8,694 nt of DNA from Bryobacteraceae bacterium (GTDB lineage Bacteria; Acidobacteriota; Terriglobia; Bryobacterales; Bryobacteraceae): contig CANGVB010000115.1 in NCBI GenBank assembly GCA_947456995.1, positions 1 to 8,694 on the forward strand, read 5' to 3'. Under the pieces are notes generated by a model. It saw only the letters and a program-made list of their open reading frames with translations, was not told where the DNA came from and ran no database searches. Below are positions 1 to 6,423 of this stretch, in pieces. The stretch's first letter is position 1. Every line of letters begins with the position of its first letter. Made by a program: the position numbers and the translations under genes.

Positions 1-576
1 AACGACGATTGCTTCATCCACACCCTGGCCAACTACGCCCGCCAGGCCGGTGCAGAAGTCGTCACATATCGCAATGGCTTTGATCTCTCCTTGATCTCTG
101 AAATCAATCCAACTCTGGTTTTGATGAGCCCCGGGCCGGGCCGCCCGGCTGACTTCGGCGTTCCTACCACCGTCCAATACTGCGCTCAGCGCGGCATCCC
201 CGTCTTTGGCGTCTGCCTTGGCTTGCAAGGTATTGTAGAAGCCTTTGGTGGCATCCTCGACGTGCTCGACTATCCGGTACACGGCAAACAATCTGCAGTA
301 AATCACGAAGGCCAGGGCGTCTTCGAAGGTCTACCAAACCCGCTGCTCGTAGGCCGCTACCACTCTCTCTACGCAAGGCGCAGCGCTTTGCCGCCAGAGC
401 TTGAGATTACGGCCCAAACTGCCGACGGCATCATCATGGGAGTTCGCCACAAAGACTTGCCCATTGAAGCCGTCCAGTTCCACCCGGAATCCATGCTCAC
501 CCTCGAGGGCAAAGCGGGCCTTAGACTGATCGAAAATGCCATCCGTCTCCTGGCCAAGCCGGCAATTCGCGCTTAA
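1..576 (+). CDS. trpE(G): Anthranilate synthase, glutamine amidotransferase part (C-terminal end of a probable TrpE-TrpG fusion), 5' partial
   Basis: The frame is open from the first base of the window, so the gene starts upstream; 191 residues are visible. It is a class I (triad) glutamine amidotransferase that releases ammonia from glutamine for anthranilate synthesis from chorismate, the first step of tryptophan synthesis in the cytoplasm. Visible motifs are the oxyanion segment SPGPGRP (43-49 of the visible part), the nucleophile elbow GVCLGLQ with Cys72, the HGK segment (94-96), GRYHSL (118-123), and the triad partners His161 and Glu163 in QFHPES. The spacing NYARQAGAEV at the domain start and the SPGPGRPADF and VGRYHSL wording resemble the single-chain TrpE(G) enzymes of Rhizobium and Azospirillum more than free TrpG. 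The fusion is inferred because the TrpE half lies outside the window. An internal TTG at 91 is not the true start, since conserved sequence precedes it. The 3' end overlaps the next gene by 41 bp. Confidence 0.88.
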   Translation, partial: NDDCFIHTLANYARQAGAEVVTYRNGFDLSLISEINPTLVLMSPGPGRPADFGVPTTVQYCAQRGIPVFGVCLGLQGIVEAFGGILDVLDYPVHGKQSAVNHEGQGVFEGLPNPLLVGRYHSLYARRSALPPELEITAQTADGIIMGVRHKDLPIEAVQFHPESMLTLEGKAGLRLIENAIRLLAKPAIRA

Positions 577-892
577 GCTTGGCGTTTTCGCCTTGCTTGG
601 GGCGATTACCTGGGTCTTTTACATTGACCTCTGCAATCTGTATTTTCAGTGCGGCTGCCAAAGTCTTTGGGCGGGCGCGGCGGAGCATTGCAATATTCAT
701 CAAAAGGGAATGAAACACTGCCCCATCTGTATGCTTCCCACTCACGAGTATCTTGCGTTGATCGCATTGATCCTCTCCACCCAGGGCTATTTCATTCGGA
801 GGGAAGAATGGCTCTGGGCAATTCTTGCTTTCCCCCTAGTCACGGGGCTGGAAGCACTAGTACTTGGCCTGTATCAGGGTTACTGGAACTGA
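536..892 (+). CDS. Small Cys/His-rich integral membrane protein, function unknown
   Basis: This 118-residue protein has three predicted membrane helices (about 12-31, 72-87 and 93-113). Between helix 1 and helix 2 is a loop of about 40 residues very rich in metal- or thiol-type ligands: Cys33, Cys39, Cys41, His51, Cys52, His55, His61, Cys62, Cys65 and His70, including a CPIC (CxxC) motif and CGC. The pattern suggests a metal site or redox-active disulfides on one face of the membrane; this is inference. I do not recognise a named family. The ATG at 536 lies inside the 3' end of the amidotransferase gene. The only later in-frame start candidate I see near the N-terminus is a TTG at 593, which would cut into helix 1, so 536 is preferred although no clear Shine-Dalgarno precedes it. 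The overlap suggests translational coupling to the tryptophan gene. A 38-residue ORF and hpnE follow closely. Confidence 0.75.
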   Translation: MPSVSWPSRQFALKLGVFALLGAITWVFYIDLCNLYFQCGCQSLWAGAAEHCNIHQKGMKHCPICMLPTHEYLALIALILSTQGYFIRREEWLWAILAFPLVTGLEALVLGLYQGYWN

Positions 893-919
893 CCCGAACA
901 TGGGCGATACTGAAAAGCA

Positions 920-1036
920 ATGGAATCTTTCCTACAAGACGTCCTCTTCTATGCAGTTTGCGGCTGGATCGCCTACGTACTCCTGAACGATACCGGCGGC
1001 GGCGGCACCCGCAGTCGCGTCCGCTCGGCCGCCTAA
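920..1036 (+). CDS. Possible 38-residue membrane micropeptide
   Basis: A short ATG-to-TAA frame fills most of the gap between the membrane protein gene (ends 892) and hpnE (starts 1044), leaving 27 bp and 7 bp on either side. The peptide has an acidic start (MESFLQD), a hydrophobic stretch LFYAVCGWIAYVLL that could span the membrane, then a glycine-rich and arginine-rich tail (GGGG, then several Arg). Net charge distribution would fit a single-pass topology with the basic tail in the cytoplasm. The packing in the operon and the coherent hydrophobic core favour a real gene. Against it are the short length, a weak upstream purine run (GAAAAG, only about 3 bp from the ATG), and a competing 28-residue frame starting at 900. 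I do not recognise a family. Confidence 0.35.
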   Translation: MESFLQDVLFYAVCGWIAYVLLNDTGGGGTRSRVRSAA

Positions 1037-1043
1037 GCTCCCC

Positions 1044-2345
1044 ATGACTGACGCCATCATCATCGGTGGCGGCCTCGCCGGCCTCTCCTCCGCAACCGCT
1101 CTCGCAAGCCTGGGCCTTCAAGTCCACCTCTTCGAAGCCAAGCCCTTTTTCGGTGGTCGTGCCACTTCATATCCTGCTCCATCCACTAACGGCCCAGGCG
1201 AAGAAATCGACAACTGTCAGCACATCCTGCTGAAGTGCTGCGTGAACCTTCTCGCTTTCTATCGCCGTCTTGGCGTCTCCGATTGCATTGATTTCCACCG
1301 CGAGTTTTACTTCCTGGAACCAGGCGGCCGCATCTCTCATCTGCGCCGTGGCATCCTCCCCGCCCCGCTACACTTCACCGAAAGCTTCCTGCGTGCGACA
1401 TACCTCAGTTGGGGTGAAAAGATCGCCCTCGGACGCGCCATGCTCGCCGTCCGTCTGGAGCGTAAAAGCCGTCGCGATCTTGACCAGATCTCCATGCTCG
1501 ACTGGCTCCGCGAAAAGAACCAACCCCCACGCCTGATTGAACGCTTCTGGCGTCAGGTGCTCGTTAGCGCCATCAACGTCGAGCTAGACCAAATGGCCGC
1601 TGCCCACGGTTTTCAAGTGATGTGGCTTGGCTTCATGGCTGCCTCAGACACCTACGAGATGGGCATCCCAAAAGTGCCGCTGGCCCGGCTTTACGGTAAC
1701 GCGCTTCAGAACTTTACCGGCCACGAGCGCACCACAGTCGAAGCCTTCGATCCAGATCGCGGCGTCCTCGCTGGGGGTGAGTGGCATCAGGCCCGCACCT
1801 ACATCTCGGCACTGCCTTCTGACCGTGTTGCCAAGCTTGTCCCGCAACTGCCAATCGACTTCGACGCCTTCGAGCCATCCTCGATCACCGGCGTCCATCT
1901 CTGGTTTGATCGTCCCGTTACAACGATGCCGCACGGCACGTTGCTAGACCGGCACATCCAGTGGTTCTACAACAAAGGCGAAGGCCGATACCTGATGCTG
2001 GTGATCAGCGCCTCAGACGCCCTGCTTAAGATGCAGAGGCAGGAAATCATCGACCTCGCTCTGCGAGAGCTCGCAGAATTTCTCCCCGACGTCGCCACCG
2101 CACAACTCACCAAAGCGCACGTCGTGAAGGAACCCAAAGCCACCTTCCGCGCTAAGCCGGGTCTTGAGGCCAAGCGCCCAATGAGCCGCACAAAAATCCC
2201 CAACCTCTTCCTCGCCGGAGACTGGACCCGCAGCGGTTGGCCAGCCACCATGGAAGGTGCCGTCCGTAGCGGTTACCTCGCCGCAGAAGCAGCCAGCGCT
2301 GCTTTAGGCAAGCCCGCCCGTTTCCTGATCCCCGATCTAGCCTAA
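1044..2345 (+). CDS. hpnE: Hydroxysqualene dehydroxylase HpnE (squalene-associated FAD-dependent oxidoreductase)
   Basis: This 433-residue flavoprotein is of the amine oxidase/phytoene desaturase fold. In the HpnC-HpnD-HpnE route, HpnE reduces hydroxysqualene to squalene, the precursor of hopanoid membrane lipids. The N-terminus shows the FAD Rossmann motif IIIGGGLAGLSS (5-16, GxGxxG at 8-13), then Glu31 at the end of strand 2 for the ribose, and GGRATS (37-42). The segment EIDNCQHILLKCC (54-66) is characteristic of HpnE rather than of carotenoid desaturases. The C-terminal flavin-binding signature LFLAGDWTRSGWPATMEG (about 388-405) is intact. Length is normal for the family (about 420-450). 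The ATG at 1044 is the natural start because the Rossmann strand begins at residue 4; no strong ribosome site precedes it. hpnC and hpnD, the usual partners, are not in the window. The next gene begins 9 bp downstream. A carotenoid-type desaturase is the less likely alternative. Confidence 0.88.
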   Translation: MTDAIIIGGGLAGLSSATALASLGLQVHLFEAKPFFGGRATSYPAPSTNGPGEEIDNCQHILLKCCVNLLAFYRRLGVSDCIDFHREFYFLEPGGRISHLRRGILPAPLHFTESFLRATYLSWGEKIALGRAMLAVRLERKSRRDLDQISMLDWLREKNQPPRLIERFWRQVLVSAINVELDQMAAAHGFQVMWLGFMAASDTYEMGIPKVPLARLYGNALQNFTGHERTTVEAFDPDRGVLAGGEWHQARTYISALPSDRVAKLVPQLPIDFDAFEPSSITGVHLWFDRPVTTMPHGTLLDRHIQWFYNKGEGRYLMLVISASDALLKMQRQEIIDLALRELAEFLPDVATAQLTKAHVVKEPKATFRAKPGLEAKRPMSRTKIPNLFLAGDWTRSGWPATMEGAVRSGYLAAEAASAALGKPARFLIPDLA

Positions 2346-2354
2346 ACTGTAGAT

Positions 2355-2765
2355 ATGACTACCCGCCGTGAAGCCCTCGCCCTTGGCGCATTGCTTGCCA
2401 TTCCGGCCTTTGCCGACACCCCCATGACCACAATTCGTGTCGAGGTTACCAACGACATCGGCAAGCCGGTAGATCGCGCAGGCGTCATCGTCCGCTTTAT
2501 CAAAGGCCGCAGCGTCAGCAAGCTCGGCAAGAAAGTCATCAAGAGCTGGGAGATGCGCACCAACTCTGAAGGCTGGGTTAAGATCCCGCCGATTCCGCAG
2601 GGCGAAATCCTGGTGCAGGTGATCGCGCGCAACTACCAGACCTTTGGCGGCACCTTTGAAGTAAGCGAAGAAGAGCGCACCATCCAGGTGAAGCTCGCTC
2701 CCCCGCAAAAGCAGTTCTCCTCGCACCCCGATCTGCCACCCACCGAGCCAGCGAAAAAGCCCTAG
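2355..2765 (+). CDS. Small exported protein with a carboxypeptidase-regulatory-like beta-sandwich
   Basis: This 136-residue protein begins with a likely export signal, MTTRREALALGALLAIPAFA, cut after AFA at residue 20. The T-R-R-E-A-L start resembles a twin-arginine (Tat) signal (Arg4-Arg5). The mature part, TIRVEVTNDIGKPVDRAGVI, then a turn with NSEGWVKIPPIPQGE, then ILVQVIARNY and TIQVKLAPP (to 116), has the strand pattern of carboxypeptidase regulatory-like or transthyretin-like domains, in which a residue inside the protein is followed by a DxxG-type turn and a 'G..v.i..ip.G.y.v.v' run. Such domains usually serve binding or scaffolding rather than catalysis. A proline-rich tail (SSHPDLPPTEPAKKP) ends the protein. 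It is probably periplasmic, last in the operon with hpnE. Its specific role is unknown. Its TAG stop overlaps the TAG stop of the opposing ridA gene. Confidence 0.7.
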   Translation: MTTRREALALGALLAIPAFADTPMTTIRVEVTNDIGKPVDRAGVIVRFIKGRSVSKLGKKVIKSWEMRTNSEGWVKIPPIPQGEILVQVIARNYQTFGGTFEVSEEERTIQVKLAPPQKQFSSHPDLPPTEPAKKP

Positions 2766-3142
2766 CTCACTGCAGCAATCGCTTCAATCTCAACCCTGAC
2801 ATCACGCGGCAACCGTGCGGCTTCCACCGTCGCCCGCGCAGGTGGCTCTACGCTGAAATACCGCCCGTAGATCTCGTTCACCTTGGCGAAGTCGTTCATG
2901 TCCTTCACAAAGATCGTTGTCTTGAGCACTTGCGCGTAGCTGGACCCGCAAGCCGTCAGCACCGCTCCCAGATTCTCAAGCACACGCACGGTCTGCTCTT
3001 CAATACCGCCTTCCACCAGCGTTCCGGTGGCGGGATCGAGCGGAATCTGTCCACTCAAATAGGCGATCCCGTTGTGAACGATCGCTTGCGAATAAGGGCC
3101 AATCGCCTTGGGCGCGGCTTCAGTTGAGATCACTTTACGCAT
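2762..3142 (-). CDS. ridA: RidA family enamine/imine deaminase (YjgF/UK114)
   Basis: This 126-residue protein is full length for the family, which forms trimers that hydrolyse reactive enamines and imines such as 2-aminoacrylate released by PLP enzymes. Signature segments are GPYSQA (15-20), YLSGQIPLDP (28-37), EQT (49-51), and the C-terminal block PARATVEAARLPRDVRVEIE (101-120). Arg103 and Glu120 correspond to the residues that hold the substrate carboxylate and activate water in E. coli RidA (Arg105, Glu120). The frame could begin at a TTG at 3148, but ATG at 3142 gives the family's usual N-terminus (MRKVISTEAAPKAIGPYSQA) and sits 2 bp after the pyrD stop. The two genes are therefore almost certainly cotranscribed and translationally coupled. 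No clear Shine-Dalgarno is visible. Cytoplasmic. Confidence 0.92.
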   Translation of the reverse strand: MRKVISTEAAPKAIGPYSQAIVHNGIAYLSGQIPLDPATGTLVEGGIEEQTVRVLENLGAVLTACGSSYAQVLKTTIFVKDMNDFAKVNEIYGRYFSVEPPARATVEAARLPRDVRVEIEAIAAVS

Positions 3143-3144
3143 GT

Positions 3145-4065
3145 TCAAAACTGTAGCGTACCCGTGAGGTCGCTGACACGCGCTACGTTTTCCTCAGCAC
3201 AGAATTTTTCGAGCTCGCGTGCGATCCGTGCCGGAGCCTCAGGGTCCCAGAAGGTGGCCGTGCCTACCTCCACTGCGCTTGCCCCCGCGATCAGAAACTC
3301 CGCTGCATCCTCACCAGTCGCAATCCCGCCCAGCCCTACTACCGGAATTTTCACCGCCTTAGCCGCTTCATGCACCAGACGCAGAGCAATCGGCTTCACC
3401 GCCGGCCCGCTCAAGCCCCCAAAGCCAGCCCCAATCCTCGGCTTGCGTGTACGGGCATCGATTGCGAGGGATATTACCGTGTTGATTAACGAGATAGCGT
3501 CGGCACCCGCTGCCTCGGCAGCCTTAGCCAGCGGGTCGATCTTTGCGACGTTGGGAGAGAGCTTCACGATCAGCGGCCGTTTGGTCAGCTTGCGGATCTC
3601 CCCCACAAGACCGCCCAGTAATACAGGGTCTGAGGAGAAGAAGATTCCGCCGTGCTTGGTATTCGGACACGAAACGTTCAATTCGTAAGCGGCGATCCCT
3701 TCGGCATCTTCGAGCACGCGGATCACTTCGTAGTAGTCCTCAGGGTCGTAGCCAAAGACATTGGCGAAGACCTTTGTCTTATAGTTCCGCAGGCCTGGAA
3801 GCTTGGTGCGAACGAATTCGCGCACTCCGATATTCTGCAAACCGATGGAATTCATCATTCCAGACGCGGTTTCCCACAATCTTGGCGGTTTATTGCCCTC
3901 AATCGGTGATCGGCTTAAACCTTTCACCACAATTCCACCGATAAGGTTTAGGTCGACTATTTCGGCAAACTCGATGCCATAGGCAAAGGTGCCGGATGCG
4001 GCGAGAACAGGGTTGGTTAAGGGAATCCCGCAAAGGGTAGTCGACAGGCGGGACATAGAAGCCAT
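3145..4065 (-). CDS. pyrD: Dihydroorotate dehydrogenase, class 1B catalytic subunit (PyrD)
   Basis: This FMN-containing TIM-barrel enzyme oxidises dihydroorotate to orotate, the fourth step of pyrimidine synthesis, in the cytoplasm. With the ATG at 4065 it has 306 residues. Motifs are NPVLAASGTFAYG (18-30, FMN), VVKGLS (46-51), MNSIGLQN (71-78, substrate), NVSCPNTKHGG (130-140) with catalytic base Cys133, KLSPNV (168-173), GFGGLSGPA (214-222) and GLGGIATGEDA (244-254, FMN phosphate). A cysteine base marks class 1 (class 2 uses Ser). The sequence wording matches the 1B (NAD-dependent, PyrD2-PyrK2) type. The frame extends upstream to a TTG at 4083, and an ATG at 4056 (MSRLSTTLCG) is equally plausible because GAAAAG lies 9 bp before it. 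The partner gene pyrK, often adjacent, is absent from the window. ridA follows after 2 bp. Confidence 0.93.
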   Translation of the reverse strand: MASMSRLSTTLCGIPLTNPVLAASGTFAYGIEFAEIVDLNLIGGIVVKGLSRSPIEGNKPPRLWETASGMMNSIGLQNIGVREFVRTKLPGLRNYKTKVFANVFGYDPEDYYEVIRVLEDAEGIAAYELNVSCPNTKHGGIFFSSDPVLLGGLVGEIRKLTKRPLIVKLSPNVAKIDPLAKAAEAAGADAISLINTVISLAIDARTRKPRIGAGFGGLSGPAVKPIALRLVHEAAKAVKIPVVGLGGIATGEDAAEFLIAGASAVEVGTATFWDPEAPARIARELEKFCAEENVARVSDLTGTLQF

Positions 4066-4209
4066 CTTTTCGAAGTCTAACAAAGGTCGGATTCAGTCCC
4101 GGCCCTTAGACGAGCTAAGTATTTACCCTGATGGGAATACAAGGCATAAAGTGGCAGACTAAAACTGCCGAAAGACCTTAGAAGGCACTAGAACAAATTC
4201 GAGATCTCT
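4066..4209. promoter_or_regulatory. Divergent intergenic region between pyrD and the hybrid kinase
   Basis: This 144-bp non-coding spacer must hold the start signals of both the pyrD-ridA unit (leftward) and the kinase (rightward). Two short perfect stem-loops are visible: CTTAG/CTAAG around ACGAG (4105-4119), and GGCAG/CTGCC around ACTAAAA (4153-4169). Neither is followed by a T tract, so they are not obvious terminators; an operator or leader role is possible but unproven. I could not identify a convincing -35/-10 pair on either strand. The kinase TTG at 4210 is preceded by a weak GAGA at 4201-4204. Confidence 0.5.
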
Positions 4210-6246
4210 TTGCGTAAAAGTACTCAATCCCGATCACTGGCCACCAAATTTTCGATGTTCACATCGGTTTTGGTGTTCTGGGTCATCCTCGTCAATATCG
4301 GCTATGACGTACACAACAACACCTTTGACTGGGGCAAGGGCGTTCTCATGTTGGCGATTCTGTTGCTTGTGGGACTCGCGATTGGGCGCTTTACCGTCAC
4401 TTTGATGGCCAAGCCGCTGCAGAATCTGGCAGCCGGCATGAAGAAGGCGCAGCTCGGGCAGCTCGAAAAAATCCAGGTAAGCCGTACGGGCGACGAAATC
4501 CAGTTCGTTGGCGAAGTCTTTAACGAAACGATTCAGGCGCTCAAAGAGCGAGACCGTCAAATCGCCGAACACCGCGAAATGCTGGAAGCGCGCATCCAAC
4601 AGCGTACTGACGCATTGCGCGAAGCGATGGAGCGAGCACTTGCCGCCAGCCAGGCCAAGAGCGAATTTCTGGCCAACATGTCGCACGAGCTTCGTACCCC
4701 GATGAATGGCATCCTCGGCATGCTCGATGTTGTGCTCGAAAGCTCGCTTTCGGGTGAACAGCGTGAAGAACTCGAAACCGCGCAGCGTTGCGCACACTCA
4801 CTGCTTGCCTTGCTCAATGACATTCTCGATCTATCGAAGATCGAAAGCGGCAAGATGGGGCTTGAGAGAATTCCCTTCCAGTTGAAGTCTGTTGTAAATG
4901 AAGCGATCAAGACGCATCAGGTAAGAGCCCGTCAGAAGCGAATCGAACTGGTAGCTGAAGTTGCGCCAGAAGTCGCCGACACGGTGTACGGCGACCCCAT
5001 GCGCCTGCGTCAGGTCATTGGCAACCTGCTCAGCAATGCCATCAAGTTTACGGAATCCGGCCATGTACGAGTGATCCTGCGCACTGCCATTGACGGCAAA
5101 GAAGGCCGCACGGAATTCGACCTGATTGTTGAAGACACAGGCGTAGGGATCCCTGTCGACAAGCTCGACAAGATCTTCGACAAGTTCACACAGGCCGATG
5201 GCAGCATCACGCGCCGCTTTGGTGGCACTGGTCTTGGCCTTACCATCACACGCCGCCTCGTCGAAATGTTCGGTGGCCGCATCTGGGTAGAGAGCAACGA
5301 AGGTAGCGGCAGCAAGTTCTTTGTCCGCATCCCGCTTGAAGTAGCCCAGAAATCGAAGCGAGCTGTGGTGGAAACCAAGGATAACGGCCCCGAGCGCGTG
5401 TCGCTCGATGGCCGCACGCCAGAGATTCTCCTCGTCGAAGACAACGCAGTCAATCAGAAGGTTGTCCTCGCCATTCTTTCAAAACGCGGCTTCCACGTGG
5501 ACATTGCCGCCAACGGCCTCGAAGCCCTTTCCGCCTTGCAGAAGGGCAAGTACGATCTGGTGCTGATGGATGTGCAGATGCCGTACATGGATGGCATTGA
5601 GGCTACGCGCAAGATCCGCTCCGAGTTGCGCCTAACCGATCTGCCGATCATTGCGATGACCGCACACGCCATGACGGGCGACCGTGAGCGTTGCCTCGAT
5701 GCCGGCATGAACGATTACGCCTCAAAGCCCGTCAATCCGGCCACCCTTGTGCATACGATCATGCGTTACCTGGATGCCAGCGCAGAAGCTGCACCAGTCA
5801 AACCCGAACCAGTAGAAGCACCTTTGACCGCAAGCGAGGCTAAGCCAAATCCCGAAGTGGCTCCACTTCAGGCCATTGATCGCAACCTGGCCGCGCGGCT
5901 TACCGATAACGACACCAATCTCTTTGAGGGAATGTTGCTGCTCTTCCTGCAAATGGCTCCGGAGCGTCTTGAGAAGATCCAGACAGCAGTGGCTCGCAAC
6001 GATCGCGCAGCACTAGACCGCGAAGTGCGCAAGATGCGCTCAGCAGCAGAACGGATTGCCGCCGTCAGCGTGGCAGAAAGCGCGATGCGCCTGATGGACG
6101 CCGTCGAATCACGGCAGCAGGAAGACATCCAGCAGAGCCTGATGGCGCTGGAGACACAAATTCTTCGCCTCTCGCGCCACTCTTCTGATTCTGCGAAACC
6201 AGCCGAAGCCCCCGAACTGGATTCGAAACAGCTTCGGGCTTCTTAG
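4210..6246 (+). CDS. Membrane-bound hybrid sensor histidine kinase with receiver and degenerate HPt-like domain
   Basis: This 678-residue protein has two membrane helices (about 16-32 and 45-65) separated by only about 12 residues, so there is almost no periplasmic sensor. A HAMP-like segment (66-117, with [13 protein letters not shown]) and a charged coiled coil (about 112-150) follow. HisKA has the H-box [11 protein letters not shown] with phosphorylated His159. HATPase_c has the N-box [10 protein letters not shown] (271-280), G1 DTGVGIP (309-315), F-box FDKFTQAD (323-330) and G2 GGTGLGL (338-344). The receiver (405-520) has Glu410/Asp411, phospho-acceptor Asp454 in MDVQMP, Thr484 and Lys506, all intact. 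A Pro/Glu/Ala linker (522-553) leads to a helical bundle (about 556-652) resembling HPt but with Arg607 at the histidine position. The start is TTG at 4210; an ATG at 4255 (residue 16) would trim the basic N-terminus. No response regulator gene adjoins it, so signal and target are unknown. Confidence 0.9.
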   Translation: MRKSTQSRSLATKFSMFTSVLVFWVILVNIGYDVHNNTFDWGKGVLMLAILLLVGLAIGRFTVTLMAKPLQNLAAGMKKAQLGQLEKIQVSRTGDEIQFVGEVFNETIQALKERDRQIAEHREMLEARIQQRTDALREAMERALAASQAKSEFLANMSHELRTPMNGILGMLDVVLESSLSGEQREELETAQRCAHSLLALLNDILDLSKIESGKMGLERIPFQLKSVVNEAIKTHQVRARQKRIELVAEVAPEVADTVYGDPMRLRQVIGNLLSNAIKFTESGHVRVILRTAIDGKEGRTEFDLIVEDTGVGIPVDKLDKIFDKFTQADGSITRRFGGTGLGLTITRRLVEMFGGRIWVESNEGSGSKFFVRIPLEVAQKSKRAVVETKDNGPERVSLDGRTPEILLVEDNAVNQKVVLAILSKRGFHVDIAANGLEALSALQKGKYDLVLMDVQMPYMDGIEATRKIRSELRLTDLPIIAMTAHAMTGDRERCLDAGMNDYASKPVNPATLVHTIMRYLDASAEAAPVKPEPVEAPLTASEAKPNPEVAPLQAIDRNLAARLTDNDTNLFEGMLLLFLQMAPERLEKIQTAVARNDRAALDREVRKMRSAAERIAAVSVAESAMRLMDAVESRQQEDIQQSLMALETQILRLSRHSSDSAKPAEAPELDSKQLRAS

Positions 6247-6273
6247 GAGCTGCCGCCACCACCATGCGAACCT

Positions 6274-6363
6274 TCACGTCGACCTCGCGATAGGGAGACT
6301 AGTCAGCGCCAGGAGCGAAACACCCCCAGTCACAAACAACGCCAACTGCAGAAACGCAGCCAT
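6274..6363 (-). CDS. Questionable 29-residue hydrophobic ORF
   Basis: An ATG-to-TGA frame on the minus strand encodes a peptide starting MAAFLQLALFVTGGVSLLAL, hydrophobic enough to form one membrane helix, with a short basic end (PIARST). The ATG is directly preceded by GACGGGG, too close to act as a good ribosome site. It could be a small membrane peptide, the remnant of a signal anchor from a decayed gene, or chance. Its TGA overlaps a GTG (6277) that opens a 70-codon frame running antisense into the kinase 3' end, which I regard as a shadow. I do not recognise a family. Confidence 0.15.
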   Translation of the reverse strand: MAAFLQLALFVTGGVSLLALTSLPIARST

Positions 6364-6396
6364 CCCCGTCTATCGACACAAGAGCGAAATCCCATA

Positions 6397-6413
6397 GCCT
6401 CAGCCCTCGAGGC
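6397..6413 (-). terminator. Weak stem-loop downstream of vapC
   Basis: A 5-bp GCCTC/GAGGC stem with a 7-base loop lies 11 bp after the vapC stop (reading the minus strand). The following bases (TATGGGATTTCG) contain no proper T run, so this is at best a poor intrinsic terminator. Confidence 0.2.
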
Positions 6414-6423
6414 CGCGCATCGT

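Larger units (their letters stand above)
6247..6423. other. Convergent intergenic spacer with no convincing gene
   Basis: This 177-bp stretch lies between the 3' ends of the kinase (plus) and vapC (minus). It holds a tiny minus-strand ORF (6274-6363) and one short stem-loop (6397-6413), described separately. No T-rich terminator, repeat pair or att-like duplication is evident. Base composition shifts toward C/A-rich on the plus strand (CACCCCCAGTCACAAACAACG), unlike the kinase coding sequence. Confidence 0.5.

Noticed and set aside
4083..4179. AAGGTC ... GACCTT inverted repeat flanking the pyrD-kinase spacer
   Set aside because: The six-base arms are about 85 bp apart and can arise by chance; no further pairing supports a structure.
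4084..4209. Possible promoters in the divergent spacer (for example TTTACC-18 bp-ATAAAG rightward)
   Set aside because: Matches to the sigma70 consensus are only about half of positions in each box, so no specific promoter is claimed.
4234..4797. 187-codon minus-strand frame across the kinase N-terminal half
   Set aside because: It is fully antisense to membrane, HAMP and HisKA coding sequence with clear motifs on the plus strand, and its own translation shows no domain.
6204..6242. Imperfect inverted repeat at the kinase 3' end (GAAGCCCCCGAA against TTCGGGCTTC)
   Set aside because: The stem needs a two-base bulge, lies inside the coding sequence, and is not followed by a T tract, so I do not call a terminator.
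6065..6277. 70-codon minus-strand frame antisense to the kinase 3' end, whose GTG overlaps the stop of the 29-residue ORF
   Set aside because: It lies almost wholly over the well-supported kinase coding sequence, has a low-complexity composition and no recognisable domain, so it is best explained as a shadow frame.
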